Below are positions 1 to 8,641 of a stretch of DNA of 45,157 nt, piece by piece (position 1 is the stretch's first letter; each line of letters opens with the position of its first letter). The position numbers and the translations under genes are program-made. The stretch is from Planctomycetota bacterium. GTDB lineage: Bacteria > Planctomycetota > Phycisphaerae > Phycisphaerales > SM1A02. The notes under the pieces are model-generated. The model did not search any database and had not been told where the DNA came from. It worked only from the letters and a program-made list of their open reading frames with translations. Location: assembly GCA_024226535.1 (NCBI GenBank), contig JAAELP010000011.1, positions 1 to 45,157 on the forward strand, read 5' to 3'.

Positions 1-1887
1 CCGACCCGAAGTCGCGTCGAGCATGTACGACTTGACCAGGAACCCCTGGTCGGTCGCCGTCATCTCCCACGTCGCCGGACCGAGGTGACGACGGAGCAGG
101 TCCACATCGACGTCGCCGAGGAGATCGCCGAGCATCGAGCCGGCAAGGTCCATGTGGGCGAAGTCCTCCATGTCCATGTCGCCGGGCATCGCCTCCGCCT
201 CGGCGTTCGCCACCGCGTTGCGGATCTGCTGCATCTGAAGCTCGCCGGTGCGGACGGCTCCGTTGATCATCTCGACCACGTTCGTGTAGCCCCACCCGAC
301 GACCTGGCCGTGCTCCAGCGTCCCCATCGCCCGCGCGAAGTCCGGATCATCGTCGAGCGTGTCGCCCCGCGCGTCGCCGATCGAGCGCAGCGCCTGCTCA
401 ACCGAGCTCCGCGGACCGGTGAACAGGTACCCGCCGCCGAGACCGAGCGCCGGCGGCTCCATCGACGCCATGTCCCCCGGCATTCCGGGCATGCCCGGGA
501 TCGGCATCGGCAGCATGTCGAAGATGTCGCGCTCCGTGGAGTAGAGACGCTGTCCCGCGAAGGCACGTCCCTCCAGGCCCATCGCCGGCGCGTGGAACTC
601 GAGGAACTGCTCGAACGCCTCGGTGTTCGTGCACTCCACCGCGATGAACTGGCGCAGGCTGTCGGCCTTGATCGGCTTCTCGAGCGTCTGGACCATGTGC
701 ACGCGTCGTCCCAGCCACGAGCACACCTGATCGAGCATCTCGCCCATCGGCGGGACCTGCGCGCCGTCCGGACCGGCGGCGCCCGGCGGGATCATCATCT
801 GCATCATCTGGATGAGCGGGGCCATCGCCTGCGGCAGCCCGTCGAACTCGAAGTTGACGAAGGAGTAGCTGATCACGTCGCGGCCGACGAACGCCGGCAG
901 TTCGCCCGGGGCCACGTGGGTGTCCAGCAACGCGGTGAGGCCGGTCCGCCCGTTGGGCATCGAGACCGCGAACGTCTGCTCGATCATGGCCCGCTCGCCG
1001 GCGATGCGAGCACCCGCACCAAACCCGGCGATGTCGCCGACCATCTGCTTGAGCATCGGCGCGAACATCATCGTGAAGCCCATCGGGTCCACGACGCTCA
1101 CGAGCCCGCCGAGATCGCGGGTCAGCATCAGGGCGAACGCGTCGCCCTCCCCGACCTGCTCCATGAGGGCGGCGTAGTCGTCGCGCTGCCGGAACGCGGT
1201 CGGTTCGTTGTCTTCGCAGACGTCGATCGCGTTGGAGAGGACCGCGAGATCGTTTCCGACCATGAGCTGGTTGCCCTCACGCACGAGGAACACGGTGTTC
1301 AACGCGCGTGCGATCGTGTCCTCCGGCGCCTCCATGTTCCCGAAGCCGCCCATGTCGCCGAACTCGTCGTCCTCGGCGGGCTTCGGCTCCTCCATCGCCA
1401 TCTCGAGATGATGCACGACGCGGCCGCGCACGTCGCGCTGCTCGACCTTCATTTCGTCGCCCGCCTTCTCCAGCGCGGTCTCGATGCGCTGCATGATCTT
1501 CTCGGCGCGCGGGCCGTAGTCGGCGACGATCAGGTAGCCCGGCGCGGGCAGGCCGATCTCGTTGTCCATGACCGCGAACACCGCGATGCCGGCGGAGCCG
1601 GTCGGGAGCCCGTGGTCGCCCTCGACGCCGATCTCCTCCATCGTGTCGTGCAGGCCCATGTCCAGGATCTCCACGATCCCGTCATGCAGCTCCTGCATCT
1701 GCGGGGTCTGCCAGAGTTCCCAAAGCCCGGTGCCCTTGAGACGCTCGATCGAGGCGTCGGCATTGCTGATGCCCGCGATGAACACCGTGCCCTCCGGAGC
1801 GAGGTCGCGGATGGTCGGCGGCTCGGCCGCGGCGGCCGCCGCGGTCATGAGCACGGACAGACAGACGATCGTCATTCGCTTGATCAC
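1..1887 (-). CDS. Exported protein of unknown function, C-terminus beyond window edge
   Basis: The open frame runs from a GTG at 1887 to the left edge of the window (629 codons, no stop), so the C-terminus is missing. The N-terminus is a signal peptide: basic I-K-R-M, a hydrophobic stretch, then an Ala run ending A-A-E-P-P. GTG at 1887 is preferred because it keeps the Lys-Arg pair and has a G-rich site (GGGA) about 7 bases upstream; an in-frame ATG lies at 1875. The mature protein is acidic and Met-rich, with a P-G-M-P-G-M-P-G linker around residue 470 and no catalytic motif I recognise. It resembles the long exported planctomycete proteins of the DUF3352-like kind, but I cannot confirm the family. 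It lies 37 bp downstream of the HtrA-like protease on the same strand, so the two are probably co-transcribed. Confidence 0.7.
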   Translation of the reverse strand, partial: MIKRMTIVCLSVLMTAAAAAAEPPTIRDLAPEGTVFIAGISNADASIERLKGTGLWELWQTPQMQELHDGIVEILDMGLHDTMEEIGVEGDHGLPTGSAGIAVFAVMDNEIGLPAPGYLIVADYGPRAEKIMQRIETALEKAGDEMKVEQRDVRGRVVHHLEMAMEEPKPAEDDEFGDMGGFGNMEAPEDTIARALNTVFLVREGNQLMVGNDLAVLSNAIDVCEDNEPTAFRQRDDYAALMEQVGEGDAFALMLTRDLGGLVSVVDPMGFTMMFAPMLKQMVGDIAGFGAGARIAGERAMIEQTFAVSMPNGRTGLTALLDTHVAPGELPAFVGRDVISYSFVNFEFDGLPQAMAPLIQMMQMMIPPGAAGPDGAQVPPMGEMLDQVCSWLGRRVHMVQTLEKPIKADSLRQFIAVECTNTEAFEQFLEFHAPAMGLEGRAFAGQRLYSTERDIFDMLPMPIPGMPGMPGDMASMEPPALGLGGGYLFTGPRSSVEQALRSIGDARGDTLDDDPDFARAMGTLEHGQVVGWGYTNVVEMINGAVRTGELQMQQIRNAVANAEAEAMPGDMDMEDFAHMDLAGSMLGDLLGDVDVDLLRRHLGPATWEMTATDQGFLVKSYMLDATSGR

Positions 1888-1924
1888 GACAGGTTCCCTT
1901 TCCTGGAGCCTCGCGGCCCTCGAT

Positions 1925-2917
<993 letters not shown>

Positions 2918-2921
2918 GATC

Positions 2922-2949
2922 TTGGCCGTCACGTTGGCGAAAGTATAGG
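2922..2949 (+). promoter_or_regulatory. Possible sigma70-type promoter for the FG-GAP protein gene
   Basis: TTGGCC at 2922-2927 and TATAGG at 2944-2949 are separated by 16 bases and lie 27 bases before the ATG at 2976. This is the only A/T-rich hexamer in the divergent gap. Visual match only. Confidence 0.25.
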
Positions 2950-2975
2950 ATGGTCCGCCCAGCCCGGAGTGAAGC

Positions 2976-5327
2976 ATGCCGAAGCCGAGACGTCTCTCCC
3001 CCCGTGCGCGCCGGCGGAGGCTCGCGTGCGATCTCATCGGCGCTCTCGTGGTGCTGGCTTCAGCCGCACCGGCCGCTTTCGCCCAGGCCCCGGACCTCGC
3101 CGCTCACTTCGGCTTCGAGCCGCTAGAGGTCGTCAAGATCGGCCGGCGGGCGGGTCCGATCATCTGCTGTGACATGGACGCCGACGGCCACACCGACCTC
3201 GTCGCCGTCAACAACCACGACAGCCGGATCGAGATCCACCACCAGCGGCGCGGCGCCACGTCGGAGATGGCGCGGCCACGGACGGCGCGCACCAACGAGT
3301 TCCCGGAGCACTGGCGCTTCCGGCGCTCCTTCGTTTCGGTCAACCACCGCGTGATGGCGGTGGCGGCGCACGACTTCGACGGCGACGGGCTCCGCGACCT
3401 CGTGTACGCAGGCGTGCCGGCGGAGATCGTCTTCCTGCGGCAGACCACCGAGGCCTCCTTCGAGGTGGCCCGGCGGCATCGCGTGAAGGACCTCACCGCG
3501 TTGCGCGACGGCCTCGCCGTCGCCGACGTGCACGGCGACTCGGCCCCGGAACTGCTGGCGATCGTGGGCGGACGCATCCGGATCTGGCCGCTCATCGGCG
3601 ACGACCTCGGCCAGCACGTCGACCTGTCGGCAAACGAGAAGATGATCGGCTTCGTGCTCGAGGACTTCAGCGGCAACGGGCGACTGGACATCGCCGGCCT
3701 CATCCCCGACGACCCCGCGCCCGTGCGCATCTGGTTCGGCAGCGACGAGGGAGGCCGCAGCGCGCTCGGCCCGCAGATCCGGTTCGAGATGCCGCCGCTC
3801 GTCGAGTGCACCGCGGGGAGACTGCCCGGGAACGCGGCGGCGCGGCTCGCGACGATCGAGCGCCCGAGCAAGCGCATCGTGCTCTCCGAGATCGCGGCGG
3901 AACCGGTCGTCACCACCGGCCATCGCGACGCCGCCCTCTGGATCCACGGGTTCCGCGACGCGGGCAACCGGACGCGCGATCACGCCGTCGTGGATCTCGA
4001 CGGCGACGGTCGGATGGACCTCGTGGCGACGGACACCGCGGCGAACGCCGTCGTCGCATACCGGCAGGACCCGGGACGCGGCTTCGACGCCGGACGCTCC
4101 TTTCCGAGCCTGACGGAGGTGACCTACCTCGTCGCCGGCGACGTGGACGACGACGCCGGCGCGGAGTTGTTCGTGCTCTCCGAGAAGGAGGGCGTCGTAG
4201 GGCGAAGCGACGTGCGCGACGGCGAGATCCCCTTCCCTTCGCCGGTGCCCATCTCCGCCGGTCACACGCCCACCGCGCTCAACCTCGTGGAGCTGGAGCA
4301 CGGCCCGCACCTCGCGGTCGTGGCGAAGAAGGGCCGCGATTACGTCGTCGACCTGATCGAAATGGACGGCACCACGGAGACGATCGATCTCGGCAAGCTC
4401 AGCCGCTCGCCGCAGTCGATCGTCGACCTCGACGCCGACCAGGACGGGCGCATCGATCTCCTGCTGTTCACCCGCGAGAAGCCGATGACGATGCTCCACG
4501 CGACCGACGACGGCTTCGAGCTGATGGAGTCGAAGGACATGGGGCAGTTCGGGCTCGTCAAGGCGGCCCGCTCCGACAACATCGCCGTCTTCGACGTGGA
4601 CGGCGACGGCCGACGCGAGCTGCTCGTGGCGCACATGAACTACGTCCGCGCCCTGCGGTACGAGCCCCAGCCGCCCCCCGGAACGAGCCCGGGGTGGCAG
4701 GTGGTCGAGCAGATCAACGCCCTCGACAGCACGTCGGAGCTGGTCTCCCTCGCCCTCCGCGAGCGCCGGATCGTCGCCGCCGATCGCGAGAACGACCGGC
4801 TGGTCGTGCTCGCCCGATCCGAAGACGACGGCACCTGGGGCGAGGTGGAGTCGATCAACGTCCGCGGTTTCGACTTCACGTCGATCCACACCGGCGCGTT
4901 CTCCGGTGACGGGCGCGAGAGCATCCTGGCCATCGGCAGGGACGGCTTCGCGGTGCTGCGGCTCGCCGGCGAACGCACCACGCTCCGCGAGGTCGCTACG
5001 TGGCGATCGGACGACGATCGACGTCTCCAGCACGAGCTGAGCTTCGGCGACGTCAACGGCGATGGCTTCACCGACATGATCTCACTCGACGCCGGCGAGC
5101 AGATGTGCGAGATCTTCACCTTCACCGAGGCCGGACGCCTGCTCTACGCGACGGGCTTCCAGGTGTTCGAGTCCCGCCTCTTCACCGGCGCCGACAGCCG
5201 CGAGTACGAACCGAGCCAGGCGATCGTGGCGGACGTCACGGGAGACGGCGCCGATGATCTCGTCCTGCTGGCGCACGATCGCGTGTTGATCTATCCGCAG
5301 ATGACGGAGAAGCGACGAGGCGACTGA
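2976..5327 (+). CDS. Exported FG-GAP/VCBS repeat (beta-propeller) protein
   Basis: A 783-residue protein starting at an ATG with GGAG seven bases upstream. The N-terminus is very basic (P-R-A-R-R-R-R-L) followed by a hydrophobic core ending A-A-F-A-Q-A, an export signal. The rest carries about ten FG-GAP-type calcium loops, for example D-M-D-A-D-G-H-T-D-L, D-F-D-G-D-G-L-R-D-L, D-L-D-G-D-G-R-M-D-L, D-V-D-G-D-G-R-R-E-L and D-V-N-G-D-G-F-T-D-M. These are spread over the full length as expected for one or two seven-bladed propellers like integrin alpha chains. No enzymatic domain is visible. Such proteins are usually extracellular and bind ligands or partners; the partner is unknown. It is divergent from the HtrA-like gene and its 3' end is 3 bp from the convergent citrate synthase gene. 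Confidence 0.88.
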   Translation: MPKPRRLSPRARRRRLACDLIGALVVLASAAPAAFAQAPDLAAHFGFEPLEVVKIGRRAGPIICCDMDADGHTDLVAVNNHDSRIEIHHQRRGATSEMARPRTARTNEFPEHWRFRRSFVSVNHRVMAVAAHDFDGDGLRDLVYAGVPAEIVFLRQTTEASFEVARRHRVKDLTALRDGLAVADVHGDSAPELLAIVGGRIRIWPLIGDDLGQHVDLSANEKMIGFVLEDFSGNGRLDIAGLIPDDPAPVRIWFGSDEGGRSALGPQIRFEMPPLVECTAGRLPGNAAARLATIERPSKRIVLSEIAAEPVVTTGHRDAALWIHGFRDAGNRTRDHAVVDLDGDGRMDLVATDTAANAVVAYRQDPGRGFDAGRSFPSLTEVTYLVAGDVDDDAGAELFVLSEKEGVVGRSDVRDGEIPFPSPVPISAGHTPTALNLVELEHGPHLAVVAKKGRDYVVDLIEMDGTTETIDLGKLSRSPQSIVDLDADQDGRIDLLLFTREKPMTMLHATDDGFELMESKDMGQFGLVKAARSDNIAVFDVDGDGRRELLVAHMNYVRALRYEPQPPPGTSPGWQVVEQINALDSTSELVSLALRERRIVAADRENDRLVVLARSEDDGTWGEVESINVRGFDFTSIHTGAFSGDGRESILAIGRDGFAVLRLAGERTTLREVATWRSDDDRRLQHELSFGDVNGDGFTDMISLDAGEQMCEIFTFTEAGRLLYATGFQVFESRLFTGADSREYEPSQAIVADVTGDGADDLVLLAHDRVLIYPQMTEKRRGD

Positions 5328-5330
5328 GAC

Positions 5331-6479
5331 CTACCGCTGCTCGATCGCCGCGTACTCCGACCCGTGCGGACCCGTGTACTCGCAGCGCGGGCGGATCAGC
5401 TTGTTGCCTTCGAGTTGCTCGATGCAGTGGCCGAGCCAGCCACCCATGCGGCTCATCACGAACATCGGCGTGAAGAGGTCGAGGTCGAGGCCCAGCGAGT
5501 AGTACGTCGTCGCCGAGTAGAAGTCGACGTTGGGGTAGATGCCCTTCTTGCCGACCGCCGCGTCCATGATCTCCTCGATCCGGTGGCTCATCTCGTAGAG
5601 CTTCATGTTGCCGGTGTCGGTGGCGATCTGCTTCGCGAACGTCTTCAGGTACGTCGCGCGCGGATCGTACGCCTTGTAGACACGGTGGCCGAAGCCCATC
5701 ACCTTCTCGCTTCGCTCGAGCTTGCCGTGGATGTACTCCTCGACCTTCTCGATGTCGCCGATCTCGCGAAGCATGTGCATCACGACCTCGTTCGCCCCGC
5801 CGTGCAGCGGCCCCTTGAGGGTGCCCACCGCGGTGGTCATGGCGGAGTACAGATCGCTCAGGGTCGCCGTGGTCACGCGGGAGGCGAACGTCGACGCGTT
5901 GAAGCCGTGATCGGCGTGCAGGATCAGGCACACGTCGAGGGCCCGGGCCATGGTCTCCGTGGGCACCGCGCCGTTGAGCATCTTGAGGAAGCTCTCGGCG
6001 ATCCCGTGGTCGGTGTCCGGCGCGATGATCTCGAGCCCCTTGCGATGCCGGTCGAGGCCCGCGATCAGGGCCGGCGTCTTGGCCAGCAGCCGGATCGCCT
6101 TCTGCTCGTTCGCCTCGGGGGTCGGGTCGTCGGCGTCCGCGTCGTAGAGCGCGAGCGCCGAGATCATCGTGCGCACCGCGTGCATCGGGATCGCGTCCGG
6201 CGGCAGGGCCCGGATCATGTCCCAGATCGGCCCCGGCAGGTCGTACTCGGCTCGGATCTTCGCGGTGAAGAAGTCCAGCTCTTCGCGGGTGGGCAACTGG
6301 CCGTGCCACAGCAGGTAGACCGTCTCCTCGAAGGTCGACTTGCGCGCGAGGGTGTCGATGTCGATCCCCACGTATTCGAGCACGCCCTTCGCGCCGTCGA
6401 TGAACGACATTCGGCTCTTGGCGGCGATCGTGTTGGCGAGGCCCTCGTCGTAACGAAGCTCTGGCGTGGCAGTGGTCAT
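5331..6479 (-). CDS. gltA: Citrate synthase
   Basis: A 382-residue citrate synthase that condenses oxaloacetate and acetyl-CoA at the entry of the TCA cycle. The three catalytic residues are in canonical contexts: His226 in P-L-H-G-G-A, His265 in G-F-G-H-R-V-Y, and Asp319 in P-N-V-D-F-Y-S. The substrate-binding motif L-H-A-D-H-G-F-N-A-S lies around 187-196. The length is that of the short bacterial class, which also includes 2-methylcitrate synthases; sequence alone does not exclude methylcitrate activity. No prp genes are nearby, so citrate synthase is the better call. The ATG at 6479 has AGGA seven bases upstream. It is monocistronic, with its 3' end 3 bp from the convergent FG-GAP gene. 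Confidence 0.95.
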   Translation of the reverse strand: MTTATPELRYDEGLANTIAAKSRMSFIDGAKGVLEYVGIDIDTLARKSTFEETVYLLWHGQLPTREELDFFTAKIRAEYDLPGPIWDMIRALPPDAIPMHAVRTMISALALYDADADDPTPEANEQKAIRLLAKTPALIAGLDRHRKGLEIIAPDTDHGIAESFLKMLNGAVPTETMARALDVCLILHADHGFNASTFASRVTTATLSDLYSAMTTAVGTLKGPLHGGANEVVMHMLREIGDIEKVEEYIHGKLERSEKVMGFGHRVYKAYDPRATYLKTFAKQIATDTGNMKLYEMSHRIEEIMDAAVGKKGIYPNVDFYSATTYYSLGLDLDLFTPMFVMSRMGGWLGHCIEQLEGNKLIRPRCEYTGPHGSEYAAIEQR

Positions 6480-6683
6480 CGTGGTTCCTGGTCGATCGGG
6501 GCAGACGCTCCGGCGGCACCCCCCGGGGCGTACGCCTCGCGTCGGATGGGCTCTGCGGCATGAGGATCGGCCGGCCAGACCCGAGTGGGCCGTCGTCCTG
6601 CCGGCCGGACCTCATGATACCCCGGAACCCGCCGGCCCGCCCGGGGCCCATCGCGCGTCGCCCACGCCCTACACTACTCCCCC

Positions 6684-7880
6684 ATGTTCATCCCCCTGCG
6701 CACCAACCGCGCACCGCGCCAGCGGCCGATCGTCACCGAGGGGCTGATCATCCTCAATCTCGTGATCTACCTCGCGGGGCTCGTCGCCGAGCGCACCGGC
6801 GCGATGGGGCGCGACGAGCTCGTCGCCATCGGTCACCTGTCGGGACGCGACTTCCATCTCTGGGCGGTGGTGACGTACCAGTTCCTCCACGACCCGTACG
6901 GGATCTGGCACATCGCGTTCAACCTGCTCTTCCTCTGGGTGTTCGGCTGCGCCGTGGAGGGCCGGCTCGGGCGCATGAGCTTCCTCGGCTTCTACCTCAT
7001 CGGCGGCGCCGTCGCCGGGATCGCGCACATCGCGCTGCATCCGAACTCGTCGGTGATCGGCGCGTCCGGCTCGGTGGCGGCGGTCAGCGGCGCGTTCCTG
7101 GCGCTCTTTCCCCGGGCGCGGGTGCAGGTGCTGATCTTCTTCTTCTTCATCGGGATCTACAGCATCCCCGCGCTGTGGTTCATCGGGATCTACGTCGTCA
7201 TCGACGTGCTGCGAGCCGCCGGCCAGTTGTTCGGCGGCGGCAGCGGAGGCGTCGCGGTGATGGCCCACATCGCCGGGTACGTCTACGGGTTCGCGCTTGC
7301 GTTCCTCCTGCTGGCGACGAGGGTCGTTGCCCGCGAGGAGTTCGACATCTTCTTTCTCTTCCAGCAGTCCCGCCGCCGCGCGGCCTTCCGCGCCGCCACG
7401 CGAGGACAGGTCGGCGGAGCGTGGGAATCCGCCTCGGCGGACACCGCCCGTGAGCTGAGCAAGCATTCCGAAGAGGAAGCCGCGCCTGATCCGCGGGCCA
7501 CCGCCCGTGCGGCGGCGCGGGCCGAGGTCGGAGGCCTCATCGGGAACCACGATCTGCCCGCCGCCGCCGCCCGGTACCGCGTGCTCCTCGCCGACGACCC
7601 GAAGATGACGCTCACGGAGGACCGGCAGCTCGACCTTGCCAACCAGCTCAACGCCGAGGGCGACGACGAGCACGCGGCGACCGCGTACGAGTTGTTCCTC
7701 GAGGCGTACCCGCGTGGCGGGAAGGCCGCGGAGGTGCGGCTCATCCTCGGCCTGCTCTACGCGCGCCGGCTGGGTCGACCGGATCGCGCCCGGGAGCTGA
7801 TCGAGCAGGCGAGAGCGCGCCTGCTCGACACCGACCAGCGCGCGCTCGCCGACCAGATCCTCGGGGAGATCGGGGCGTGA
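6684..7880 (+). CDS. Rhomboid-family intramembrane serine protease with C-terminal TPR-like domain
   Basis: A 398-residue protein. Residues 1-220 are a rhomboid domain of about six membrane segments. The H-I-A-F-N motif lies in the second segment, the catalytic Ser in V-I-G-A-S-G-S in the fourth, and the catalytic His in M-A-H-I-A-G-Y in the last. The usual G-A-S-G-A-(I/V)-(F/S)-G reads G-A-S-G-S-V-A-A-V-S-G here, still consistent with an active dyad. From about residue 255 the protein is soluble: a charged linker, then helix-turn-helix repeats like TPRs (A-A-A-R-Y-R-V-L-L, H-A-A-T-A-Y-E-L-F). No Shine-Dalgarno site is evident. The stop overlaps the trpF start by 4 bp, suggesting translational coupling. 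Substrates are unknown. Confidence 0.9.
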   Translation: MFIPLRTNRAPRQRPIVTEGLIILNLVIYLAGLVAERTGAMGRDELVAIGHLSGRDFHLWAVVTYQFLHDPYGIWHIAFNLLFLWVFGCAVEGRLGRMSFLGFYLIGGAVAGIAHIALHPNSSVIGASGSVAAVSGAFLALFPRARVQVLIFFFFIGIYSIPALWFIGIYVVIDVLRAAGQLFGGGSGGVAVMAHIAGYVYGFALAFLLLATRVVAREEFDIFFLFQQSRRRAAFRAATRGQVGGAWESASADTARELSKHSEEEAAPDPRATARAAARAEVGGLIGNHDLPAAAARYRVLLADDPKMTLTEDRQLDLANQLNAEGDDEHAATAYELFLEAYPRGGKAAEVRLILGLLYARRLGRPDRARELIEQARARLLDTDQRALADQILGEIGA

Positions 7881-8518
7881 GCCGGCCAACGCGCATCAAG
7901 ATCTGCGGCGTGACGACGCGCGAGGCGGCGCGAGCGGCCGCCGCGGCCGGCGCCGACGCGATCGGGCTCGTCTTCGCCTCCGGTTCGCCGCGCGGCCTGG
8001 ACGCGGACACCGCGGCGGCGCTCCTCGAGTCGATCCCTCCGCTGGTCACGACCGTCGGCGTCTACCGGGATCTGCGCCCGGAGTCGGACCCGATGATCGG
8101 GCGGGTGGACGTTCTCCAGCTTCACGGCGACGAGGACGAGGCCCTGATCGCGGGGCTCGCGCGCCCCGTCATCCGCGGCTTCCCCTTCTCGCCGGAGGCC
8201 GTCGCGCGGTGGGACGCGTGTCCGAACGTGAGCGCCCTGCTCGTGGACGGACCGCGCGGCGGCGCCGGGGAGACGTTCGACCACGGCGCCCTCGCCGCCC
8301 TCGCCGAGCGGATCACGCGTCCCGTGGTCCTCGCCGGCGGCTTGACACCGGAGAACGTGGGCGAGGCGATCCGGACGGTGCGACCCTACGCGGTGGACGT
8401 CAGCAGCGGCGTCGAGCGCGCGCCCGGCATCAAGGACCCGGAGCTGATCGCCGCGTTCTGCGTGGCGGTGCGGCAGGCGGACGGATGCCCCCCTGGGCCG
8501 GCGGGGAATCCGAGATGA
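7877..8518 (+). CDS. trpF: Phosphoribosylanthranilate isomerase
   Basis: A 213-residue TIM-barrel enzyme of tryptophan synthesis that converts N-(5'-phosphoribosyl)anthranilate to CdRP by an Amadori rearrangement. It starts at GTG, overlapping the rhomboid stop as GTGA. Family marks are the N-terminal K-I-C-G-V-T with the catalytic Cys10, L-Q-L-H-G-D-E in the middle, L-L-V-D-G with the catalytic Asp, A-G-G-L-T-P-E-N-V and the phosphate-binding D-V-S-S-G-V-E near the end. The length is normal. The only other trp gene here is trpE at 21.1-22.7 kb, so the pathway genes are scattered. The C-terminus runs into a short Pro/Gly tail next to a sharp drop in GC. Confidence 0.93.
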   Translation: MSRPTRIKICGVTTREAARAAAAAGADAIGLVFASGSPRGLDADTAAALLESIPPLVTTVGVYRDLRPESDPMIGRVDVLQLHGDEDEALIAGLARPVIRGFPFSPEAVARWDACPNVSALLVDGPRGGAGETFDHGALAALAERITRPVVLAGGLTPENVGEAIRTVRPYAVDVSSGVERAPGIKDPELIAAFCVAVRQADGCPPGPAGNPR

Positions 8519-8641
8519 CGAGAGTGACGCACTCGACAAAGACAACTTGCTCCCGCCTCCTCAGGATGCAATCGACGGGGCACTCACGCTCAGATGAGTA
8601 AACACGTGGTCCAGCAACTGCTTGACAACTCGCTCTGCGAT